Origin: Zonotrichia leucophrys gambelii | Taxonomy: Eukaryota > Chordata > Aves > Passeriformes > Passerellidae | DNA: 64,000 nucleotides | NCBI RefSeq assembly: GCF_028769735.1 | Contig: NC_088171.1 | Location: 129,039,533 to 129,103,532 of the forward strand | Direction of reading: 5' to 3' | Part shown: one piece after another, positions 36,713 to 47,800 of the stretch | How positions within the stretch are numbered: position 1 is the first letter of the stretch | How the letters are laid out: the number at the start of each line of letters is the position of its first letter | Notes under the pieces: model-generated | The model's input: only the letters and a program-made list of their open reading frames with translations | What the model was told of the DNA's origin: nothing | Database searches by the model: none | Translations under genes and position numbers: made by a program

Positions 36713-37329
36713 TGTGATTTAACCCCAGCCAGCAATCAAGCCCCATGCAACCACTCTCTCACTCCCCCACAAGTAGTATCAGGGAGAGAAACAGAAGGGT
36801 AAAAGATGGAAAACTCATGGGTTGATGTGAAGACAGTTTAATAGGGAAACCAAAAGTCACACACACACGAGCAAATCAAAACAAGGAATTAATTCAGTGT
36901 TTTCCATGGGCAGGTGTTCAGCCATCTCTAGGAGGGCAGGGCCCCATCAGGTGCAACAGTGACTTGGGAAAGCAAATGGCATTACTCCAAAGGCACCCCA
37001 CCCCCTTCATTGTTCCTTCTTCCCCCCATTTTATATTCTGAATGTCACATGGTCTGGAATATCCCTTTGGTCAGTTTGGGTCACCTGTCCTAGCTCTGGA
37101 CAGGTATTGTGTCTCCTCCCAGCCTCCCATGCACTCCCAGCTTCCTCACCTGGGTGGCAGTACAAGAAGCAGAAAAGGCCTTGGCTCTGTGTAAGCCCTG
37201 CTCAGCAATGGCAAAAACATCTCAATATTATCAGCCCTGTGTTCAGCACAAATCCAAAACACACACCCATACTGTACTTGAAGAACACCAACCCTACCCC
37301 AAAACAGCACACCAGCCAAAACCAGCACA
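36713..37329 (-). mobile_element. Solo LTR (ERV), 617 bp, with target duplication
   Basis: The plus-strand ends are TGTGATTTAACCCC and GCCAAAACCAGCACA. The minus-strand reading therefore begins TGTGCTGGTTTTGGC, typical of a widespread passerine-like LTR family. It is flanked by the perfect 5-bp duplication CCAAT (36708-36712 and 37330-37334). On the minus strand there is a TATAAAA box (about 37031-37037) and ATTAAA (36837-36842), in the right order for an LTR. No internal genes are attached. It sits 60 bases from a CR1, in RRM2B intron 6. Confidence 0.92.
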
Positions 37330-37334
37330 CCAAT

Positions 37335-38725
37335 GTATATAGTATTATCAAAAAGAGGGATTTTGTAGATTGAAGGGGATGTTTGTTTTCCTGTGCTGTG
37401 AAGGGAGGCAGAGGCCCAGCTGCTCAAGTGGTGGGGTGGAATTGCATGGCCCCAGCTGGAGGGGGGGGCTGGCTGGAGCAAGGACCTGGATAGTGTGTGA
37501 CTCTGAGATGTGCTGTGCCTCAGCTGCTTCAGGCAGGTTCAGGTGGGCTCCAAGTACCACTCCTCACTTGCTTCTGGTTGTGGGTCCCAGAGCTTGCAGA
37601 CAGCCACCTGCATCCATCACCAAGGCAGCTGTGGCAGGTTGCTGCAGAAGCAGCAGATACCACTCCTCTCCATGGGCTTGTGTTGCTGCTCAGCAATAAA
37701 ATCTCCTGGGAGGGGGCAACCACAGATCTGCCTTTGAGGAGAGTGCATCTTAACTTAGGATGTGAGATATGTGAGGGGCTGCATGTCAGCACACCAGATA
37801 TGACAGACCACTTACAAGTGCCCCTTCTTTGTACTGCTTCCTTCTTTCTTTTTACTTTCTCCCTGTAAGTTTGCAGCTGTTGTTTATGGCTGGGGACTGT
37901 GCACTGCACTGCTTACATCACTGTCAGCACTGAAAAACTAGAAAGACCAGTTTTGTATGCAGTATAAACTTGCTAGTGGTTGTAACTTAGCAGAGTTGGT
38001 CTTAATGTGTAAAGAGCTTTTTTATAATGGAAGTAATTTTCATGGGTTAGATAAATTGCTTTGAAATGAGACATCTTATGATATGTCTTTAAAAGACACT
38101 TTTGAAGAAAGTGATATGATGAGTAAGGAAAACCAAATAGTTCTTCAGCCTTCACCTTCCTTGTGTCTTTTGTGAGTCATCATGAACTGATCCATTTGAG
38201 TGAGGCAGGATTTGTTACAAGGATCACTTGCTGGTGAGTGAATGTAACTGTACTTTTCTGCAGAGTCAAGCACCAAAAGACTAAAATTTTCTTGAGCTCT
38301 GCTGGCATAATTCCAACTGCAGTTCTGTTATGAAGGTTAAAGCTTGGTGCACAGAGCACCTGCATTGAAACCCAGTGGCAGTAAAAAGAATCCTCAATGG
38401 AAAACTACAAACTGTTTTTTGATGCACCTGAACAGATAAATGATCAACGCTCACTGTGTTTTTTGAGCTGCTGGCTCTGCTCCCAGGCTGTTCTTGAGCT
38501 GATGCTTAAAGGTGCAAAGCTGGTAGGAGCCCCAGTCAGCAGAGCACATGGGTTCGTGGAGAAGCCAGGCATGTCCTGCATCCTGCTTCCCTGGATAAGA
38601 CCATGGGAAGCCTTGCAGCAGGCAGCTAATGCAGTCACTAGAGGGGAGGATATTTCCAAAATTACATAACTTCAGGGCTGTTTCATGACCTTAATCAGAA
38701 GGATTTTATAGACTTTCCAAAAAGG
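37335..38725 (+). other. RRM2B intron 6, unique stretch
   Basis: There are 1.4 kb, with a GC-richer part (37380-37740) containing AATAAA at about 37696. Not recognised as any family. Chance ORFs up to 126 aa. Confidence 0.55.
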
Positions 38726-38730
38726 TTTTC

Positions 38731-39019
38731 ACAGAATCACAATGTTGTTAGGGTTGGAAGGGTCCTCTGGAAATCCACGCAGGGTCACCTGAAGCAGCTG
38801 ACACAAGAAGGTGTCCAGGTGGGTTTGGAATGTCTCCAGGGAGGGAGGCTCTGCAATCACCCTGGGCAGGCTGTTCCAGTGCTCTGTCACACTTGATGTG
38901 AAGAAGTTCTTTCTCATATTGAGGTGCAACTTCTTGTGTTTTAGTTTACAGCCATTGCTCCTCATGCTGTTTCTGGGCACCACTGAAAAGAGTCTGGCAC
39001 CCTCCTCTTGGCACCTAGC
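38731..39019 (-). mobile_element. CR1 LINE, left piece of an interrupted copy
   Basis: The minus-strand CR1 3' end begins with tail-like CACAGAATCACAATGTTGTT and then the GGGTTGGAAGGGTCCTCTGG block. It breaks at 39019 where an LTR begins and resumes at 39490 with the expected next CR1 segment, so both pieces are one insertion. Confidence 0.93.
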
Positions 39020-39489
39020 TGTCCTGGCTTCAGCCAATGACAGGGTTAATTTTTTGCAGTAGCTGTAAGGGGGTAGAGCCTGAAGCTGTGTGGCTAAGAC
39101 CCTACTGTTATTGGGTACCATCTCAGGTCATTGACAGGGGTGGGGAAAAGAAGGGACTCCCTCTCTTGCTTTTGAGAAGAGGGTGTTCCTTCCAGTGGGA
39201 AAAAATGTAGTTGGGAATTTGTCATGGGTTTCCATGTAAATAGCTTGTCTTACACAGTTTGTTGTTCATATTGCTGTTACCATCCCTTTTCTTATCTCAC
39301 TGTTGTTTCCAGTAAATTGTTCTTACCCATCCTGTGATTTTCACCTTTTGTGCCTCCATTCAGAGCAGGAAGGGGCAAGGGGAGGCCAGGGGTGTCTTGG
39401 TGGTGGCAGGGGGCAAGCAAGTGGCATCTGGTTTGGGAGAGTCTTGGTAGGGGCACTGAACTGGGGAGTACCATTCCTAAACCACAACA
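39020..39489 (+). mobile_element. Solo LTR (ERV), about 470 bp, nested in CR1
   Basis: The element starts TGTCCTGGCTTCAGCC and continues GACAGGGTTAATTTT, matching in sense direction the minus-strand start of the 36713 element. It ends CCTAAACCACAACA. TG...CA ends and the exact interruption of CR1 support the borders. No clean target duplication is visible, so the last bases may be shifted by a few. An AGTAAA variant poly(A) signal is at about 39311. Confidence 0.82.
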
Positions 39490-39910
39490 TCACCTTTGAG
39501 ATAAGTATATGCATCAATGAGATCCCCTCTCAGTGTTCTCCAGATTAAACAGGCCCAGCTTCTGCAGTCTCTTCTCATTAAAAGATGCTCCAGACCTCTC
39601 ATCATTTTTGTGACCTCTGCTGGACCCTCTCCAGTAGCTCCTTGTCTATTCCATACTGAGGATCCCAGTACTGGATGCAGCAGTCCGGGTGTGACCTCAC
39701 CAGAAATGGTCAGAGGGAGAGGATCACCTCGCTTGACCTGCTGGCCACTCTTCCCGATGCACCCTGAGATACCCTTGGCCCTTCTGATCACAAGAGCACT
39801 GCAGGCTCAGTCACCTTGTTATCCACTGAGACTCCCAGGTCTGTTGCAGCAGAACAGCTCTCTAGTAGGTCAGCCCCCAGGTTTTGCTTTGACCCTTGGT
39901 AGTGATAATA
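39490..39910 (-). mobile_element. CR1 LINE, right piece of the interrupted copy
   Basis: This continues the 38731 element on the minus strand. It holds CAATGAGATCCCCTCTCAG, CTCTCCAGTAGCTCCTTGTC, ACTGGATGCAGCAGTCCGGG and the DNA for the ORF2 C-terminus. The only break is the LTR. Confidence 0.92.
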
Positions 39911-40737
39911 CTGGATTGTCTTGTAGCCCATAGTCTGCCAAATTCTTTCTGATTGGTTTTCACTCTGGATGTGCCCTCTTGGTGTTTATTGGCTGTAATC
40001 ACCACCTTGCAGTTGAGAGGAGAGATGGTAGCACAGTGCTCCTTTAGGCTGGCAGTGGTAGGTGTGGCTGAAGCAAGTTAAAGAGAAGCTGAGGTGCCTC
40101 TTGGAGCAGCTGTCTGGGGTTGCTTGTCTCCTGGTGTTTTCTTACCTTGGCAGGAGACTTTTCTGGAAATCCTGGAAAGGAGCACAGTTTACTAGGCTCT
40201 GTGCAGGATAGCTGGGTGAAATAAGAAGGGAACTTTAGTTGGAGAAGAGATGATTTGTTAATCTTGAGTTTGGTGACTTTAATCTGAATCTGCCTTTCTG
40301 AAAATGCTATTGGGAGAAGCAAGGGAAGAAATGCTACTGAAAGAATTTAAATCAAGTATCTCAAAGCAAAGAGCAGGTAAACAGCGTGTTTTAACTCACA
40401 AGTAGTTTTGCAGATCTTGATGTAGAAGTCTTTCAGCATAATCATCCCTGACAGGAGGCAGAGACCAGCAAGGCTCTGTGTAGGATCACTCACAGTAGAG
40501 CAGCCCTCAGAAAAGTTTTAACCTGAGAAACGTGTGTGCTGAACATTATTTTGGCACAGGTGGCATGTGTTAGATTTGAGATGTTACTGGATTGTAAACT
40601 ACAAGTGATAACATTAAGGCTTTCATAAAAGCAGGAGGCTGGGAAACTTCAACCCAAATGACACTGCCTGAAAATAAGAGCAAACTATGTGGAAGAGCAG
40701 AAAATTGACTGTGTTTTTCATTGTTCTCTTATTTCAG
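39911..40737 (+). other. RRM2B intron 6, 3' part, no feature seen
   Basis: Unique sequence leads to the acceptor TTTCAG. No repeat was recognised. Confidence 0.65.
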
Positions 40738-40842
40738 GGTCTGCACTGTGATTTTGCTTGTCTAATGTTCCATTATTTAGTGAACAGACCATCAGAAGAG
40801 CGAGTGTGTGAGATCATCGTTAATGCTGTAGAGATTGAGCAG
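40738..40842 (+). CDS. RRM2B: RRM2B coding exon 7
   Basis: The acceptor is ATTTCAG and the donor is CAG|GTAATC. The exon has 35 codons (residues 230-264), [20 protein letters not shown] and [15 protein letters not shown]. His232 (40744-40746) completes the di-iron site. Phase 0 at both ends. Confidence 0.97.
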
Positions 40843-41937
40843 GTAATCCTGGCTGTGACAGCATTGTGGGCAGCACAGGCTTAGTCTGAGGTGTGATAAT
40901 AAACAAATTAACTTCTAACTTTTGGGATTCCATGTTTGATTCTTGGCTCAGGCTTCATTCCTGATGCGTTATACTGTTCCTTCCCTCTTCCTTAACAGTG
41001 ACAATAAGAGTCAGAGACTTTGTGATTCAGTTGTCAAGCAACTGGGGCAAGCTGAAGCTGGCAGCTGGTTTTCTCTTTAATGACAGAAAGGAAGAAAAGC
41101 TGTCTTATTTGATGTTGAATAGAATAGTTAGAGTTGGAAGGGACCTACAATAATCAACTGCAGCTGTCTCTTAGAGAGCAGTTTGTTTACATCTGTCCTT
41201 TCAGGATCTTTGTCTCTCCCTATTGTATTCACATCTCTGCTTGTCCTCAGGAGAAGGCAGGGTCTGTTCTGGCCACGAGCATCGTGCTGTCTTCTGGCTT
41301 TTCCTGAGGTTGATGTCAGGTTCTTTCATGTGAAGTGATGCCCTTTCTGCAGGCACAAGTTTCTGCATGGCTGAGTGTTTGGCAGGATTTTAGTTTAGCT
41401 TTCTTTCCTGTTGTTATCTAACTACTGTGATGATGACAAATGCCCTGCTTTGTCTCACAACACTGAGACAGGTGTGCATTGGTGCCTGAATATACACATG
41501 ACTGGGTTCAGCACTCATATGTATCACTGCCCTCTCATCTGTCACTCTGTAATGGCTGGAAGCCAGGAAAACTGGTGTTTTCTTGATCTATCCCTGCTCC
41601 CACTAGTATGGTCTGTAGGTTTATTGAAGTTGGAGCTTAAGTTTACACTGAAGCTTATGCAGGGGGATTGGAGAAAAGCAGATTAGAGGGGCAGTGATAA
41701 AAATCTTATGCCTTTTCCAGAGTAACAGGCTAAAAATAAAGGAAGATACAAACAGTTACTGAAAACAGAAGGTATTTGTTGAATTTAGTGATGCAAGTTA
41801 TTTATTTAGACAACTTCCTGGGGAGCCTGGAACATCACAAAGTATGTTACTGTGAAACACAGGTGTCTTCTCTCCTTTTCTCCTATTTTTTTCTTAAATT
41901 TCATTTCTCTAAATGTCATCTGTATTTTAACTTCTAG
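40843..41937 (+). other. RRM2B intron 7 with a CR1 scrap
   Basis: This 1.1-kb intron has a short CR1 3'-end remnant at about 41118-41200 and is otherwise unique. Confidence 0.65.
41118..41200 (-). mobile_element. Short CR1 3'-end remnant
   Basis: GAATAGAATAGTTAGAGTTGG followed by AAGGGACCTACAATAATC matches the first about 50 bases after the CR1 tail in minus orientation. Only a scrap remains, so the right border is approximate. Confidence 0.7.
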
Positions 41938-42524
<587 letters not shown>

Positions 42525-42677
42525 GTCTTTAATGCAGAAAATCCTTTTGATTTCATGGAGAATATTTCTCTGGAAGGAAAAACAAATTTCTTTGAGAAGC
42601 GGGTTTCGGAATATCAACGTTTTGCTGTTATGGCAGAAACAATGGACAATGTCTTTACTCTGGATGCAGATTTTTGA
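42525..42677 (+). CDS. RRM2B: RRM2B last coding exon
   Basis: The acceptor is TTCCCCAG. The exon encodes residues 303-352 and TGA at 42675-42677: [39 protein letters not shown] and the C-terminal tail NVFTLDADF. That tail is the conserved peptide by which R2 subunits bind RRM1. Confidence 0.97.
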   Translation, partial: VFNAENPFDFMENISLEGKTNFFEKRVSEYQRFAVMAETMDNVFTLDADF

Positions 42678-43968
42678 CAAATTGGCAAATGAATGGTGAC
42701 TGTTTCCCTCTCCTCATCTCCCTTTATGCTGTGAAGTTGATTTAATTTCTTCTCATGGAAATCAGAGTCTACTGGGATATTTTTCCTGGGTTTTCATGTT
42801 GTTTGTCAGAGGAGTAAATATATTTCTCTCTGTGTCATTTGAAAAACAAAAGGGGGATCGTTTGTAAAAACTTTTGGCTTTGTAAAAGGATGGCCTTTTT
42901 AAGATTCCCTTGACTCATCTGCTGTTAATGCTGTCTTTAAAAATGACATGGAATGGATGCTACTACTTTTTAAAGAGTTCAGTAGTGTTTTAAGAAAGCA
43001 AACTGTATATTTACCTCATGTTATGGTATTTTAATCTGAAAACCAGCTGAGGTATCACTCCATGTAAAAATGTTGCTATAAATTATTTTCCTCTTTCCTG
43101 TTTTCATGTTTATAGATTTGGTATAGAGTAAAAGCTCTTCTGTTTCATCCTGTTGCAGATACAGTAATAATTGAATGTGGGGAAACCTTAATGAGGTCTG
43201 AACTATAGAATGTTATTAAACCTGGGAATTATGGGCAATCTCCCCATTAACCTGGCTTCTGGTCTGAAAAAATTTTTACTCAGATTGGAAAACTGGTGGG
43301 TCTTGGAAGACATTTAATTCAAATGCATGTGATTCACAGCTGTTACTGAACAGGTCAGTGGACTTTGAATGGTCCTTGAAAAGGCACACCTGTTAACAGT
43401 GGAGAAATACCACATCCTGTAGTTCTTTGGCTTGTGCTGCCTGTTTTCCCATGCTTCACTGATCAAGTGCCTTATTAAGCAATCTGTAGTTGTATTTGTA
43501 ATCATCTGACACTGAAACAGCCAGCTCCAGGTGTTGTCCATCTCCCCTTGTCGTGCTGGGTGGTTTGATATTCTCCCTTTCTTGGTTGCACTTGTGCACT
43601 GAAGGGGTGAGAAGACATGTCATTCCAAGGGATTATCCCTTGAGGTGCTACAAACAGACTCCTGGGGCTGTAAGGAAGCACCCAGTAATGTATGCAGGTA
43701 CATCAGGTTGTGTATCTGATCTGAATCATTGGAACCATTGTCACAGAAGAGCTTCTGAAAGAAGGTATTAAACATTTAAAAAACAAAACAAAAGTAGTAT
43801 GGAGTAGCAGCATCTTACAAAGGACTGTTTGGTTTTTGATTGTGTGCCTGAAAACTGTTTGTAATTTTTTGATACCACATGGAGAAAATAGATTGAAGAG
43901 TGGTTAATGCACTGCAGTGGTGCTTGGGGTGGGACGGATGCTATTCAGCTGTACCTGACTTATCTGCA

Positions 43969-43974
43969 AATAAA
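43969..43974 (+). promoter_or_regulatory. Possible proximal poly(A) signal of RRM2B
   Basis: An AATAAA lies about 1.3 kb after the stop, with CTCTTTTTT following within 10 bases. Use is inferred. Confidence 0.4.
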
Positions 43975-44788
43975 TAGGCTCTTTTTTCCAAGATGAAGTG
44001 AATATACAAGAGCTAGGCAAAGGGTTCTGCTTTATTAAACCCAAGCATTTTTCATAATATTCATAATTTTTGGAAGAGCTTTTGTAAGTCTTACGGTTGC
44101 AAATATCTTGTGCTGCTTTTGATATACCTGGCATGAGCCAAACTAACAGCCCAGGGTTATCAGTGATGGGGTAGCACAAGTGTTATTTCCCTGCCAGCCC
44201 AGATCAGCCATAGTCCTGGGTACCTGAGTTCCATGGAACAGGTCCACTGCCTTAGCATAGTTCCCAGTGAACAACTGTCCCTGCTGTAAAAATAAGCAGC
44301 AAAATTCACTCTGTTTTTTTAGTCTCTTTTTAGTAAAAGATCAGGAGTATGTACTGAACATGGAAATGGAACAGCTTTTTTTTTCCTAGAGAAGAGCCTG
44401 CATCATGTGACATAAGGTACTTGGAAGAGAGCAGAGTGGAACATTGAGAATACAGAGAAAAGCTGGAGCTTGGTGGCCCTCACTAACATCCTGGAACTGC
44501 AAGAGAACTGTGGACTCAGTGGGAAAACTCAGTGCCTTTTGGAAATTCTGAGTTGATAGGGCAGAAGGAGAAAATACTGTAAATGCGTGTGTTGTTGGAG
44601 TAATGGAACTTATTATGTCACTGAAAGTACTAAAAAGTATTTATTTTGAGTGTTGTGAATTATGATGAGAGTATAGAGAGTGTTCTAATATGAAACTGCA
44701 ATGTGCTCAGGTTCTGTAAATGTCTGTGAGATACCAAAGTCTGGTACAACAGCTCCCACTCGATTTGTATGTAAAATATGTGTTGTTC

Positions 44789-44794
44789 AATAAA
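44789..44794 (+). promoter_or_regulatory. Distal poly(A) signal of RRM2B
   Basis: A canonical AATAAA is followed 12-20 bases later by a GTGTGGGG GU-rich element, which is good poly(A) site architecture. It is probably the main 3' end. Confidence 0.7.
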
Positions 44795-44815
44795 ATCTGA
44801 GTGTGGGGAAACCCA

Positions 44816-47800
44816 TGCCTTCATTTACAAATTACATGCTTCCTTGTGAAATCCAAAGTGATAAAATTGGGATATGACAGAGTAAGTCAGTATTCACAGC
44901 TTTTGGATTGTGGGAGAAAGTTGTGAGTGCTCTATATATTGTCTTGCACTTTTTGGAGCTCTTGACTTGCTCTTTCTTGTTCCTGGAAATAGGTTTTGCA
45001 GTCTAGTGAGCAAACAAGTGGGTTTGGTGTTTGTTTGTTTTGTTTTGTTTTTAATTGGGATTTTCTGCCACAAGGAGAAATCTTTTGGGTGTCTGTAAGG
45101 TTCAGTGAAGAAACACTCCAAAAATGTATTGTCAGTGGGTGGTACCTGATATATCAAGAGCACCATGCCCTTGGGCACAGCATCATCAGGTTCAGGCCCC
45201 GAGCTGGGGCCAGCCAGGCACCTGCCTGAAGCCAAACTCTGATCACCTGGCTGTGAGCTGGCACAGCTTCACACCTGCTCGTGTAGGCACTGTCAGGGCT
45301 GTCATTTCAGAAGTCTTGTCCCTGCAGCCTCCTTGAGACAGGCATGACAGGCAGAAGGTGCCTTCTTCCCCCAGCACTGGGCACTGGGCAGAAACCCCGG
45401 GGGCTTCTGAGGGCTCTGTGTGTCTCACACTGTGGCCATCAAACTTAAGAAAGCCTGGTGGGTCTGTGTGTGGGGGAGAAGGTGCAAAGCATCCCTTCAG
45501 TGTACACATGGTCTCTGTGCCCCGAGTTGGAATAAAGCTGGTGTGTGACTTCAGTGTGACAGAGAAGGGGCTTCCTTGGAGGTGCTTGTCTCGTGGTGAA
45601 GAACATCTGCAAGGGTCAGATGAGTAGAAACCTCCTTCTAGGGTCTGCAATAGGAGCTGTAGCTCATGGGAAGAATCCCCACTTTTAATTCCAGAGTGGC
45701 CTCTGTAGTTCCCATTGTTCCCTTTCAAGCAGACATGTGCCTCCCAGCAAGTCCCCTGAGCTGGTTATCAGTAGCCACAGGCAGACATGGTGCTCCCAAC
45801 GCCCTGCTCTGGCTGTGAAACCACTGCCCAGTGCAGTAGGTCAGTGAATATTCCCAGCCCTTGTTGGGAAATCAAAGAAAGCAGAGGAAGGCAGGGCAGT
45901 TAGCAACCTTTTTCTTAGTTTTTCTGGACTGGTGAGATTTTTGCTGCAGATGAGGATGCTGTGTGTGTGGCAGCACCCTCAGAACTGCCACCTGCCTCTG
46001 GCCAGCTGACACTGTGCTGATCCACTTCCACCACATTTCTTGTCCTTGTCTTTGAGTGATGAAAGCTTTGAAAGAGCAAGCATGGTCACCCAGCCTGCCA
46101 GAGGAGCATCTTCCTTCTGGCCTTCCTAGGGGGATGATCTGGGCTGCTTTTTCCTCCTGGTGGAGCCCTTGAGTCAGAAAATATTAATGTTTCTGTCGCT
46201 GTTACCTAGCACTCCTTCTGGGAGTCAGTCCCTGGCGATGCTGATGCGTTGCTATTTCATGCAGCCGGGTCTGTGTTTGCCAGGAGGCTGCTCCTGTGCC
46301 CGGGGCTGCTGTCAGCCCTGCACGCTGCAGGGGTGCTCCCGTGTGTGCCCTGACCCCAGGTGTGTGTGTGCGGGTGTGCTCGCCTGGCACACGGGTGTGC
46401 GTGCACACCACACAGACCAGCACGGCTGAGGAGAGGAGCTGCTGAATGGCAGCTTTTAGCAAATAGGGCAAGGTGGGCACTGTAATATCACTGTTAAGAG
46501 ATGCTACTGCTGGTTTGCCAGCAGCTGCTGCCTTGCCCTGCTTCCCGTGGCCTGGGCACAGGTGACAGCAGCAGCACAGCCTGGGCGCAGATAGGCAGTG
46601 CTCCCATCCCATCGTACATAATCTGGCTGTAGCAGCCAGGGCTGCCCAAAACATAGAAGAACTGTGCTCTGCGAACTTCAGCTGAAGTTTTCTCAGCTTG
46701 AAACACAGGTAAATCTCAGGAATGGCTGGTTTTGGCCAGTGTGGAGCGCACATTTCTGCTTTGAACAGTAATTTTGGCATTTGGCTATTTGAGTGTACTC
46801 ATGTGGGCAGGCTGGGAAATTCCCTGATGAATTTTGACCCTTCAAATGAAATTAAAGGATTTGTGAATGACAGACATGAGATTTCCATGACAGGCAGCAG
46901 TGCTGCCAATATCACAGCTTCTTGTGGAGTGCTGCTGACTGGGGACTCCTGCCCTGCAGAACCTTTTTGACAAATATGCTGAAGGGCTTACCTGGGAAAT
47001 CTTCTATTGCTTTGGCCAGCACCTGCTGATGGGTTCAGAGGAGCGAATATGTATCATCCATCCTTTTTTATGCTGTAGCACTGTTTGTTACTGTTACTCT
47101 GGGAATGGCTCCTGTAACTGCTGCAGCATCTCTGGGAGAGCTGTCACAGAGAAATGCCTGGCATTAGGGTGAGCTGTTGACTCCTGCCATGGGGACAGGC
47201 CATCTCTGGGGCTTGTTCCAAGGCCTTGCCTGTTCCTTTGGGAAATGCCTAAATGCCTCTTGCTGCAGAGGCAGGGGGAGGTCCTCACCAGCAGATAATG
47301 AAAAGAGATAAACAGACTAGTGGAAAGTTAATTTGGATTCCTCTGTGTCTTCATCAGCAGGGACCGATTTTGGATTCTGTCCCTCTGGTGCTCAGTAAAT
47401 GTCAGAAAAAATATCTGTGCTAGCCCAGTGGCAGCTGGATGTGATTTGCTCAAAGGCCATCCTTGAAAGCCTCCTAAATGCCGTATTCCACTCCTACTCC
47501 TACCCAAATCAGGCCACTGGGATGCCATAAGCAGCTCTGCTGCTTGCTGCTGTGCCCACTCTGTGATGGCTGGCAGGTGCTGCTGTGCCCTTCCAGCTGC
47601 AGCTCAGGCTGAATTCCTGCCTGGCTCTTGCTGGTCCCAGTGTGCAGTGCCAGAGCCAGAGGAAAGGCCTGCAGTGAAGCACTGGCCTCTCAGACTGGGG
47701 CAGATGCTGACCACAACCTTGTCTGCTTGCCCCAGCCTGGGCTCAGAGGGAGCTGCATGCTCAGGAGGCTGGTGTGGTTTTTATAAGCCCCTCAAACAAG

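Larger units (their letters stand above)
42678..44815 (+). other. RRM2B: RRM2B 3' untranslated region
   Basis: About 2.1 kb of AT-rich sequence follows the stop, ending near the AATAAA at 44789-44794 (preceded by TGTTGTTC and followed by GTGTGGGG). An internal AATAAA at 43969-43974 may give a shorter form. No repeat interrupts it. Confidence 0.75.

Noticed and set aside
38729..39121. 130-aa minus-strand ORF
   Set aside because: Translation of CR1 3' sequence (LFSVVPRN-type), a broken transposon remnant rather than a host gene.
45243..45728. 161-aa minus-strand ORF downstream of RRM2B
   Set aside because: No domain, no conserved composition. Expected by chance in a GC-richer stretch.
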